A stretch of DNA of 6,449 nt from contig JAHRAP010000049.1 in NCBI GenBank assembly GCA_020027255.1, positions 1 through 6,449 on the forward strand. Reading direction: 5' to 3'. Below, piece after piece: positions 1-6,162 of the stretch. Numbering within the stretch: position 1 is the stretch's first letter; each line of letters opens with the position of its first letter. Below the pieces are notes generated by a model. That model worked only from the letters and a program-made list of their open reading frames with translations. It did no database searches and was not told where the DNA came from. The stretch comes from Nitrosopumilaceae archaeon. Its GTDB lineage: Archaea > Thermoproteota > Nitrososphaeria > Nitrososphaerales > Nitrosopumilaceae. A program made the position numbers and the translations under genes.

Positions 1-2333
1 GCTTCTTTTTGATCTGCTATTTGCGTATAAACACCATCTGCGCCTAGATCATAATAATTTATTCTAGGTGCATCCTCATCACGTAAATCTTCATTTACTA
101 TGAATTTAGGATTTCCAGATATTGTGTTCAAGTTATTGTATGTGGTGTTATTTAGTACATTCAATTGATTGATCATTATATATTCTACAGTACCTTCAAA
201 TGTACTTGTATTAGCACCATTTTCAGATAATTCAAATCTGACTATTTGGTTTGCAATTCGTTCATTAGATTGGATTCCATCGTAGTTAAATCCAAATGTA
301 AAGAAGTCTGCTACAATAGGATTTGTGTTTGAACTTAACTCAACGTTGTTACTAAAATTGAAATATAAGCCGATTGATGTATCATCATCTAAGCTAAATA
401 TCAATTCATTAACGTCATCTGGATTTTGAATTCCAGATTGTGTTGAATTAAGATTTACTAATCCTTTTGGAGAATTTGTATTAAACAATAATACTCCTTG
501 CAATGGTGTAGCTATTACTTCATTATCTATTATTTCATCATTAGCATTAGCAACTAAGTAAACTTCAAAACTATTAGTTGAGTCTACTATAGAACTAATA
601 TCATAATTAAATAGATTGGTTCCATTGAATTTTTCTGTATTTGGGTTTTGTATCGAATTACGTAATTCTTCAGCTGTTGTAGCTAGATCTATAACAAGTC
701 CACCGACTTGTGAGTCAATGTTATTTGTGGAGATCATTGCGCGTTCACTGAATTTTTGTACGATAACTGATGTATCTAATCCAGTATCGGTTAATTCTGT
801 AATTGTACTATTATTTCCTGTTCTTGTAATAGTCGATGTTGATGTATATGCAGCTTTGACTTTTGTGTTATTTTCTACACCTGATTCTCCCAATGTAAAT
901 GGATCACCTGTACTTAATGCTGGTATCAATGAGACATTAGAGTTATTTACGCTTAATGTTTCGCTGATTCTAGTATTTTTATTTGCATCAGAATCTACAA
1001 GTACAACCGATAATTTTTCGCCTGAACTCCATTTGTCGTTAGGTGAATTCATATCAATTGTTGCAAATCCATAGCCAACTAAAACACTTTGAGGTCCGTT
1101 ATAGTTTATAGTTGCAGATGTTCCTCTATCAGCATCTTCAGTTATCACAATATTTGCGTTATTGGTCTCGTCATAATTAGTGAAGATACCTGCATTTGGT
1201 GCAATTTCAGTGATTGTTATTGGTTGTGTTCCAGATACTAATGCGCCACCTACGGTTGCGACTGAATTAGCACGTTCACCAATGATCATTTGATCATTGT
1301 TATTTACTATATTTATTACGTCTCCAGATCCTTGTGCGTCAGCATTTATACTTAATATACCATTACCAGAGAACATCAGTTCGCTTAATGATGTATTTAT
1401 ATTTGCAGATGCTCCAAGTGTATCTGCCACATCTTCTCCATTTTTATTGAAAATTAGATAGTGTGTAGACAGATTATTTTGCTCGGTACCAAATGTCCAT
1501 GAATCTATGTCTGTGGGATCAATGTTTAATTGTTGATCTGTTATTGTGAAATTGACTTGTGAACCTTGTGGATATTTTGCTCTATCTAAATCCAAGCTTG
1601 CGAATTGTGATGATGACGAGAATGTTAAGATTGTGTTTTGCACTTCGTTACCTTTGTTATACTGTACAACTACATTACTGCCAGCTGTAAAATCGTATAA
1701 CTGTATAAATGGCCATGCATTTTGATTTACATCAATTTGTCCTGGACCGCTTATATTATCATTGTTGTTTAATGCTTTTTCTTGTCGTAATACGTTCATA
1801 GTATCACCTGGTGATATTGTACATGCACTTGTTATTGGATCAGTTCCTTGTGAACTTCCTGTTGTAGCACTAGGCACAGATATTCCTGCGCTTCCAGATA
1901 AATCAATGGCTAAAGTGCCGTTGGATATATCTGTATCACTACTACAAAATGCACCAAAATCTAATCCACTACCTGTAGCTCCACTACTCTGTATTTCATC
2001 AGCTATTTGCGCTTGTTTTTTGTCTACAAAATAACCATACCAATTACCATCTGAAGCTTGAGCCATACGTAAGCCCTTACCATTTACTGTTACATTGGGT
2101 TCACCAACATCAGTATTTGTAGAGCCAACCATAGAATCAATGATTACAACTTCAACAATCATCGGACCTGCGAAATAATTCGCGAATTGCGAATTTTCTG
2201 CAGATACAAAGAGATTGGCGTTAGTTGCACTTGCTTGAGGGATGATTGCCGGTATAGAAAATGTCAGTCCTCCTGCGATCATTATTGTCATTAATGTAAG
2301 ACTAGTTAATTTACGGATTATTTCGTTATTCAT
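1..2333 (-). CDS. S-layer protein, Nitrosopumilus type (N-terminal 777 residues, 3'-partial)
   Basis: This open frame starts at ATG (2333) and runs without a stop to the window edge, so 777 codons are visible and the C-terminus is missing. The protein would build the proteinaceous cell envelope outside the single membrane. It begins with a Sec-type signal peptide (hydrophobic stretch about residues 11-31, likely cleavage after Ala-Ser-Ala at 36). The mature part is rich in Asn, Thr and Ser, looks beta-rich, and is strongly acidic: I count about 89 Asp/Glu against about 31 Lys/Arg. About 17 N-glycosylation sequons are present (for example N80, N138, N193, N261, N507, N728). The only cysteines are C130 and C171, a likely disulfide. 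Motifs near the start (ANLFVSAENSQF at 39-50, DGNWYGYF at 95-102, AQIAD at 108-112) resemble Nitrosopumilus S-layer proteins as I remember them; those are longer than 1,000 residues. No repeat unit is obvious. Family assignment is confident; the glycosylation and disulfide are inferred. Confidence 0.9.
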   Translation of the reverse strand, partial: MNNEIIRKLTSLTLMTIMIAGGLTFSIPAIIPQASATNANLFVSAENSQFANYFAGPMIVEVVIIDSMVGSTNTDVGEPNVTVNGKGLRMAQASDGNWYGYFVDKKQAQIADEIQSSGATGSGLDFGAFCSSDTDISNGTLAIDLSGSAGISVPSATTGSSQGTDPITSACTISPGDTMNVLRQEKALNNNDNISGPGQIDVNQNAWPFIQLYDFTAGSNVVVQYNKGNEVQNTILTFSSSSQFASLDLDRAKYPQGSQVNFTITDQQLNIDPTDIDSWTFGTEQNNLSTHYLIFNKNGEDVADTLGASANINTSLSELMFSGNGILSINADAQGSGDVINIVNNNDQMIIGERANSVATVGGALVSGTQPITITEIAPNAGIFTNYDETNNANIVITEDADRGTSATINYNGPQSVLVGYGFATIDMNSPNDKWSSGEKLSVVLVDSDANKNTRISETLSVNNSNVSLIPALSTGDPFTLGESGVENNTKVKAAYTSTSTITRTGNNSTITELTDTGLDTSVIVQKFSERAMISTNNIDSQVGGLVIDLATTAEELRNSIQNPNTEKFNGTNLFNYDISSIVDSTNSFEVYLVANANDEIIDNEVIATPLQGVLLFNTNSPKGLVNLNSTQSGIQNPDDVNELIFSLDDDTSIGLYFNFSNNVELSSNTNPIVADFFTFGFNYDGIQSNERIANQIVRFELSENGANTSTFEGTVEYIMINQLNVLNNTTYNNLNTISGNPKFIVNEDLRDEDAPRINYYDLGADGVYTQIADQKE
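1280..1299. repeat. Perfect inverted repeat, 9-bp arms with TT spacer, inside the S-layer gene
   Basis: The plus strand reads CAATGATCA, then TT, then TGATCATTG, so the two arms are exact reverse complements. In the S-layer frame it covers part of N345 to I351 (Asn-Asn-Asp-Gln-Met-Ile-Ile). The coding meaning alone may explain it. A hairpin with a 2-nt loop would be strained in RNA, so no function is claimed. Confidence 0.6.
2226..2333 (-). other. Signal peptide of the S-layer protein
   Basis: Codons 1-36 encode a short charged N-region (R7, K8), a hydrophobic core with LMTIMIAGGLTF at 14-25, and a small-residue exit Ala34-Ser35-Ala36 that fits the A-X-A rule of signal peptidase I. Export by the Sec system is the expected route. 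The exact cleavage point is inferred and has not been shown. Confidence 0.75.
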
Positions 2334-2358
2334 GTTATTGGTGTTTTTTTTATATTTT

Positions 2359-2374
2359 AATATATAAGGCTAGT
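2359..2374 (-). promoter_or_regulatory. S-layer gene promoter: BRE-like and TATA box, near-leaderless transcript
   Basis: On the minus strand TTATATATT runs 2367 to 2359, preceded by ACTAGCC at 2374-2368 in the position of a TFB recognition element. The box begins 34 nt before the ATG, so a start 25-30 nt downstream of TATA would fall within a few bases of the initiation codon. The stretch between box and ATG is A-rich (AAAAAAACACCAATAAC) and has no Shine-Dalgarno motif, which fits leaderless translation. The same 9-mer sits at almost the same distance from the isomerase start. The position of transcription start is inferred. Confidence 0.6.
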
Positions 2375-2375
2375 G

Positions 2376-2390
2376 GATGATTTATTCATC
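2376..2390. repeat. Short inverted repeat just upstream of the S-layer promoter
   Basis: GATGA, a 5-nt spacer TTTAT, and TCATC form a perfect 5-bp dyad. It lies directly upstream of the BRE-like and TATA element and 32 nt downstream of the isomerase stop codon. It could be an operator half-site pair or part of the 3' end of the isomerase transcript. The arms are short and no T-run follows on the minus strand, so either role is weakly supported. Confidence 0.25.
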
Positions 2391-2421
2391 ATATTACTCA
2401 AATATTACCATGCCAATTTTA

Positions 2422-3438
2422 TTATTTATCGAGCCTGTTTTTAATAAACTCAATTGATTTTACTGGCGTGGGATCTAATTTTGAGATTATTGCATAATAA
2501 ATAGATACGTAATCAAAGAAGTAGATCAACGTAATAAGTTTGGATAAAATGCTACCATCGGTAGAAAATACTTCTTTATATTCGATTCCATTGTCTTGGA
2601 AATACTCTTTAATTATATTCCAACGTTCTTTCGTTTTTATATAGTCGTCTCGCCCTTCTAATAGTATCGGTTTCAATTTAGATGAACGTTCCCATGCAAC
2701 GATGCCATTATGACATGATTCTATTATGTCTTCAATAAATGCATGAGATTTAGCGTTTTCTTGTAATGAGTTTTTAAATCTAATTGCAGCAGCTTGCAAC
2801 CCCCATGGATAATACATAAGAGGTATTCCTGTTATCCAATATGCAAATGTTAGAGAATCATTACTATTAGTGAGATTATTTGACGAAATATTTTTAGACA
2901 TAATATTCATTTTATTTATAGATTCAAAAATATCTGTTTCACGTATAGGTATTAGTGGTTCTAAAACTCGTAATGCAGAATATACATAATTTACAAATGA
3001 TGCACGCGCTGAATGAAATTTTTGCACGTATTTATAATTGATTTTGTTTTCATGGCAATAGTTTTTTATTTTTCCTCCAGATGAAAATGCAATAGTTTTA
3101 CAATTTAATTTATGAGTTGAATTCAATATTTGCATAGTTTCATCAGTATTACCTGAAATACTTGTAACAATCACAAGTGTATTTTCGTCTACTGTTTTTG
3201 GCAACAGATACCCTTTGACAGTACTAACATGCATGTTAGTTTTTGATAAAATTGCCGAGAAAAGATCTCCGATAGCACCAGAACCTCCCATTCCTGCAAA
3301 TATTATATGATCTATATTTTCCAAATTAATTGAGTGTTGATTTGATTCATATGAAGATCTAGCAATTTCAGGCCATTTATCATAGATTTTATACATCCCA
3401 CTAGCGTCATATTTTTTTAAAGTTGCAGTATTGATCAA
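2422..3438 (-). CDS. pgi/pmi: Bifunctional phosphoglucose/phosphomannose isomerase
   Basis: This 338-residue cytosolic enzyme interconverts glucose-6-P with fructose-6-P and mannose-6-P with fructose-6-P, linking gluconeogenesis to sugar-nucleotide supply. It has two SIS folds. GMGGSGAIG at 49-57 is the phosphate loop of the first, and SISGNT at 93-98 is the sugar-phosphate Ser/Thr motif. Family active-site positions known from the crenarchaeal (Pyrobaculum) enzyme are visible: R145 (SARAS), E227 (QENAK), H243 (SCHN, the same 16-residue spacing as in that enzyme) and T324 (DPTPVKSIEFIK), the threonine linked to mannose-6-P use. Length slightly exceeds the roughly 300 residues of crenarchaeal members, mainly through an insertion before residue 227. 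Translation appears to start at TTG: an in-frame TAG lies at 3483-3481, the next ATG is codon 15, and a TATA box is 35 nt upstream. It lies between the Ubl-E1 fusion and S-layer genes. Confidence 0.93.
   Translation of the reverse strand: MINTATLKKYDASGMYKIYDKWPEIARSSYESNQHSINLENIDHIIFAGMGGSGAIGDLFSAILSKTNMHVSTVKGYLLPKTVDENTLVIVTSISGNTDETMQILNSTHKLNCKTIAFSSGGKIKNYCHENKINYKYVQKFHSARASFVNYVYSALRVLEPLIPIRETDIFESINKMNIMSKNISSNNLTNSNDSLTFAYWITGIPLMYYPWGLQAAAIRFKNSLQENAKSHAFIEDIIESCHNGIVAWERSSKLKPILLEGRDDYIKTKERWNIIKEYFQDNGIEYKEVFSTDGSILSKLITLIYFFDYVSIYYAIISKLDPTPVKSIEFIKNRLDK
3223..3240. repeat. 18-bp perfect palindrome within the isomerase gene
   Basis: ACTAACATGCATGTTAGT equals its own reverse complement over all 18 bases. 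It aligns exactly with six codons of the isomerase (T67 to S72). It may be coincidental, but a dyad of this length and exactness is uncommon in a 6.4-kb window. A protein-binding or hairpin role is unproven. Confidence 0.6.
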
Positions 3439-3464
3439 TATTGATAACGAAAGATTTGATTTAG

Positions 3465-3473
3465 AATATATAA
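3465..3473 (-). promoter_or_regulatory. Putative TATA box for the isomerase gene
   Basis: TTATATATT on the minus strand starts 35 nt before the TTG start codon, in the 63-nt gap between the fusion gene stop and the isomerase. The identical 9-mer is 34 nt before the S-layer ATG. No Shine-Dalgarno motif precedes the TTG within 20 nt, so a near-leaderless transcript is likely. Read-through from the upstream thrC pair is also possible, because no clear terminator is seen in the gap. Confidence 0.5.
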
Positions 3474-3501
3474 TGATTTCCTATATTTACTTTAATTGAT
3501 T

Positions 3502-4845
3502 TTAATTATCCATCAGCTTGTTAACAAAACTATCGTAGAGTGAAATCGCATCGTTTTCTGTTTTTGTTCCAGTTATAATTGCAGAACCTTTTTGCATGAT
3601 ACTAATGTAAAAATCACGTGCGCGTATTGAGATTCCAAAGTTACTTTGATTTTCTATTTCATATTCATTTTTTGATGTGAACTCAGTAATTTTATGTAGA
3701 TTCAAATGCAGGTTGTTATCAGTAGGAGTGATAGAAAATGTTCTTTTCCCATTTCGACCACACAGTTCTTCAATCACAAGCTTTTCTTTTTTTGCAATAT
3801 TATTATTTTTATTACCAGTTCCACATATAGGGCATTCAGACACTTTGAATGTTTTCACACGTACGAAATTTAATGTATCTAAATCTATGTGTAAGATCTC
3901 ATTTGATAAAATAGGTTTTTTATCCAAGATTATTTTAATAGCTTCAGACACTTCAATTCCTGCAACCACAGACAGTATTGATGGGTGTACACCTTCAATA
4001 CTGCAAGTTGGCATTGAGTTTTCATCTAAATTAGGAAACACACAATAATAACACGCAGTCGTACTTGGTATTATAGTAAAGCATTGGCCAGAAGTTCCTA
4101 CAGCTGCTCCTGTTACAAATGGAATGTTAGCTTGAACACAAGCTTTGTTAATTGAATACCTAGCATTTACACTATCAAGTGCGTCTATCACTATATCGCA
4201 TCCTTGGATCACATCCATTGCATTGTAATCATTTATTGAGACAGAAAGTGCTTCTATGTTCATAGCTGGATTGATAATTTTTAATTTATTCTTGGCTGCT
4301 TCAACTTTTATTTTTCCAATGTCGTCATCATTAAACATTGTTTGTCTGTGAAGATTTGATAATTCGATTACATCTCGATCTACTATTCTTATTTTACCAA
4401 CTCCCATTGCTGCTAACCTAGAGATTATAGGATTACCCAAACCACCTACGCCGATAACACATACATAAGAGTTTTTTATTTTTAATTGTCCTTCATAACC
4501 TATATTTTCCAACATTATTTGTCTAGAATATCTAGCAAGTTCATTTTCAGATAATTTTTGTTCTCCTCCAGAGACAGCTGGCAATATATAAATTTCATCA
4601 CCATCGTTAAGAATAGTATTCACTCCATCATAAAATTGAGCGTTTTTGCCATTAATATACACATTAATGAGTGATTTTGGAGAGCCGTCTGAATTTAAAA
4701 CTCTATTTTTAAAAATAGGGCCTAAATCATTAGAAATTTTGGCGAATGCATCTAATAATGTAAGCCGGTCAGCAGAAATCGAGATTTTTTTTTCGCCGTT
4801 ACCTTGGTTAAGTACAGATGGTATTGTGAATATTACATTTACCAA
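3502..4845 (-). CDS. MoaD/ThiS-type ubiquitin-like domain fused to a MoeB/ThiF-type E1 adenylyltransferase
   Basis: This 447-residue protein joins a sulfur-carrier (ubiquitin-like) domain to the enzyme that would activate it. Residues 1-94 form a beta-grasp domain ending DGDEIYILPAVSGG, the classic thiocarboxylate tail (G93-G94). Residues 95-350 are the E1-like domain: YSRQ at 106-109, nucleotide loop GVGGLG at 132-137, D156, N164/R167/Q168, K180, catalytic Asp in DALD (D224), a cysteine matching MoeB C187 (C281), and four zinc cysteines (C265, C268, C338, C341). Residues 350-447 are an extra domain with ELCGRNGKR (360-368) and ITGTKTENDAISLY (424-437), similar to a C-terminal extension I remember from some bacterial MoeB proteins; it is not a rhodanese. 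Expected roles are carrier adenylation and sulfur transfer for molybdopterin, thiamine, tRNA thiolation or SAMP-like modification; the target is unknown. TTG is the only reasonable start because an in-frame TAA immediately precedes it. It lies 7 nt after thrC. Confidence 0.9.
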   Translation of the reverse strand: MVNVIFTIPSVLNQGNGEKKISISADRLTLLDAFAKISNDLGPIFKNRVLNSDGSPKSLINVYINGKNAQFYDGVNTILNDGDEIYILPAVSGGEQKLSENELARYSRQIMLENIGYEGQLKIKNSYVCVIGVGGLGNPIISRLAAMGVGKIRIVDRDVIELSNLHRQTMFNDDDIGKIKVEAAKNKLKIINPAMNIEALSVSINDYNAMDVIQGCDIVIDALDSVNARYSINKACVQANIPFVTGAAVGTSGQCFTIIPSTTACYYCVFPNLDENSMPTCSIEGVHPSILSVVAGIEVSEAIKIILDKKPILSNEILHIDLDTLNFVRVKTFKVSECPICGTGNKNNNIAKKEKLVIEELCGRNGKRTFSITPTDNNLHLNLHKITEFTSKNEYEIENQSNFGISIRARDFYISIMQKGSAIITGTKTENDAISLYDSFVNKLMDN

Positions 4846-4852
4846 TTACTAT

Positions 4853-6067
4853 TTACCTCATGATGGATAATATTTTTTTAATATTTGGTTGGGCTATTTT
4901 AGGTTTTGGAATTATATTGAATAATAAGTCAGGCGACTTTAATCCATTTCCAGTTATAAAACAGATTGTCTGATCATTTTTATCAATCATTTTATTTTCA
5001 ACCATTTTACGAAGTATGGCTACAGAAACACCTCCAGCTGGTTCTGTGAATATACCTTCAGTTTTAGCAAGCATTATGATAGAATCAACAATTTCGTTGT
5101 TATCACAATCTTCTGCATAGCCTTGGTATTGAGCTAGTCTTTTAATTACATATTTGCCATCACCAGGATCACCTATAGCAAGGCTTTTAGCTATAGTGTC
5201 AGGATGTTCTATTGGTGTTATTTTATTTGTTTTATCCTTGAATGCATTTACGATTGGAGCACATCCACGTGGTTGGGCTGCAGTTACATGGATATTAGAT
5301 ATATCTTTAAGCAGTGAAATAGTTTCTAGTTCTTCGAATCCTTTGCATATTGAATTTAACATAGCTCCACTTCCAACTGGAATGATAAGATGATCTGGCA
5401 CATTCCATCCCAATTGATCTGCTACTTCAAATGCTAATGTTTTGGAACCTTCAGTGTAATACGAACGTAGATTTATGTTTACTATACCTATTTTATGTTG
5501 ATCTCCTACTTGTGCAGCAATTCTATTCGAGTCGTCATATGTACCATCAATCGCAATATATTCTGCACCATATGAAATCGCTTGCGTGATTTTAGGCTGC
5601 TCTATATTTTTGGGTGCAAATATCAAACACTTAAGTTTACCTTTTGCAGCATGTGCGGCAGTAGCAGATGCAAGATTACCAGTAGAAGCACAGCCCACTG
5701 TAGATAAATTAAATTCTTTGGCTTTGGATACTGCTACTCCTGCTGGTCTATCTTTAAATGAAAATGTGGTGTTAACAGAATCATTTTTTATGTAAAGATT
5801 ATTTAATCCTATTTTTTCTCCCAGATTTGTGGCTTTAATTAGTGGTGTCAATCCACTGCCAATATTCACTATGTTGGATTTATCAACTATTGGCAACAAC
5901 TCAAAATATTTCCAATATGTGTCAACTGTCCTATTGTCAAATAAATTTTTTGTAAATGATGTATTGTATTTAACATCCAGAGGCCCAAAACAATATTCGC
6001 ATATGTATTTAAAATCAGGCGAATATGTTGTTTTACACTCTCTACATTCCAAAAAAATTTTTTGCAT
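4853..6067 (-). CDS. thrC: Threonine synthase (PLP-dependent, zinc-ribbon archaeal type)
   Basis: This 404-residue cytosolic enzyme would convert O-phosphohomoserine to threonine and phosphate. It opens with a zinc-ribbon (C8, C11, C23, C26), as in archaeal threonine synthases. The fold-type II PLP core follows: SGLTPL at 71-76, the PLP lysine K105 in SFKDRPAG, the substrate loop ASTGN at 127-131, the PLP-phosphate loop PVGSGAM at 230-236, TEPAGG at 341-346, and TGNGLKSPD at 372-380, which matches the TGNGLKDPD-type ending of the family. The ATG is the first possible start because an in-frame TAG lies two codons upstream. Length is normal. It heads the minus-strand group and the Ubl-E1 fusion follows after 7 nt. 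Paralogues of this family have become cysteate or cysteine synthases, so a different acceptor or nucleophile cannot be excluded, especially beside a sulfur-carrier gene. Confidence 0.9.
   Translation of the reverse strand: MQKIFLECRECKTTYSPDFKYICEYCFGPLDVKYNTSFTKNLFDNRTVDTYWKYFELLPIVDKSNIVNIGSGLTPLIKATNLGEKIGLNNLYIKNDSVNTTFSFKDRPAGVAVSKAKEFNLSTVGCASTGNLASATAAHAAKGKLKCLIFAPKNIEQPKITQAISYGAEYIAIDGTYDDSNRIAAQVGDQHKIGIVNINLRSYYTEGSKTLAFEVADQLGWNVPDHLIIPVGSGAMLNSICKGFEELETISLLKDISNIHVTAAQPRGCAPIVNAFKDKTNKITPIEHPDTIAKSLAIGDPGDGKYVIKRLAQYQGYAEDCDNNEIVDSIIMLAKTEGIFTEPAGGVSVAILRKMVENKMIDKNDQTICFITGNGLKSPDLLFNIIPKPKIAQPNIKKILSIMR
4855..4860 (-). promoter_or_regulatory. Shine-Dalgarno site of the Ubl-E1 fusion gene, overlapping the thrC stop
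   Basis: On the minus strand TGAGGT spans the last two thrC codons and the first base of its TAA stop. GAGGT can pair with the anti-Shine-Dalgarno end of 16S rRNA and leaves 9 nt before the TTG start at 4845. This supports the TTG start and translational coupling with thrC. It contrasts with the isomerase and S-layer genes, which have no such motif. Confidence 0.6.
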
Positions 6068-6091
6068 ATAATACTATACAAACACCACTAA

Positions 6092-6099
6092 TTAAAAAA
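6092..6099 (-). promoter_or_regulatory. Candidate TATA box for thrC
   Basis: On the minus strand TTTTTTAA begins 32 nt before the thrC ATG, a distance close to that of the two TTATATATT boxes upstream of the isomerase and S-layer genes. A start there would give a nearly leaderless mRNA. A weak GGTG motif (6086-6083) lies 15 nt before the ATG, too far for a good Shine-Dalgarno site. The region has several other AT-rich alternatives, so the call is tentative. Confidence 0.35.
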
Positions 6100-6119
6100 T
6101 TCTAAATTTAATTAATAAA

Positions 6120-6127
6120 TTATTATA
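6120..6127 (+). promoter_or_regulatory. Candidate TATA box for the membrane-anchored protein gene
   Basis: TTATTATA on the plus strand lies 43 nt before the ATG at 6163, which would place transcription start about 10-15 nt upstream of the codon. No Shine-Dalgarno motif is seen before the ATG. Other AT-rich choices exist in the same region. Confidence 0.3.
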
Positions 6128-6162
6128 TCATCATAATAAGTTAAAAAGAAAACGTATAGATT

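Larger units (their letters stand above)
6068..6162. promoter_or_regulatory. Divergent intergenic region between thrC and the membrane-anchored protein gene
   Basis: These 95 bases are very AT-rich and separate two genes reading away from each other, so promoters for both are expected here. Candidate TATA boxes for each direction are listed separately. I see no long inverted repeat, riboswitch-like fold or small coding frame. Confidence 0.6.

Noticed and set aside
616..1074. Plus-strand open frame of 152 codons
   Set aside because: It lies wholly antisense to the S-layer coding frame, which has a signal peptide and family motifs. Its hydrophobic, Ser/Val-rich translation is what the complement of Asn/Thr/Asp-rich codons gives.
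1762..2034. Plus-strand open frame of 90 codons
   Set aside because: It is antisense to the S-layer gene, with no ribosome site, promoter or recognisable motif.
2376..2390. GATGA/TCATC dyad as an intrinsic terminator of the isomerase transcript
   Set aside because: The stem is only 5 bp and AT-rich, no T-run follows on the minus strand, and archaeal termination relies mainly on oligo-T tracts. I kept it only as a low-confidence inverted repeat.
3439..3501. An extended N-terminus of the isomerase reaching further upstream
   Set aside because: The frame is open back to the TAG at 3483, but between there and the TTG it has no ATG, GTG or TTG, only ATT and ATA. The added residues would also overlap the putative TATA box.
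3677..4048. Plus-strand open frame of 123 codons opposite the E1 domain
   Set aside because: It is antisense to the zinc-cysteine region of the Ubl-E1 fusion, whose motifs are fully conserved on the minus strand.
4646..4870. Plus-strand open frame opposite the ubiquitin-like domain
   Set aside because: It is a shadow of the minus-strand fusion gene and the end of thrC, with no independent support.
5154..6071. Several short plus-strand frames (5154-5393, 5586-5795, 5829-6071) opposite thrC
   Set aside because: All lie antisense to thrC, whose PLP and zinc-ribbon motifs are intact. None has a recognisable motif or start signal.
5887..6081. Minus-strand 64-codon frame overlapping the thrC start in another frame
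   Set aside because: It shares the DNA encoding the thrC zinc-ribbon and shows no motif. The thrC frame explains the sequence.
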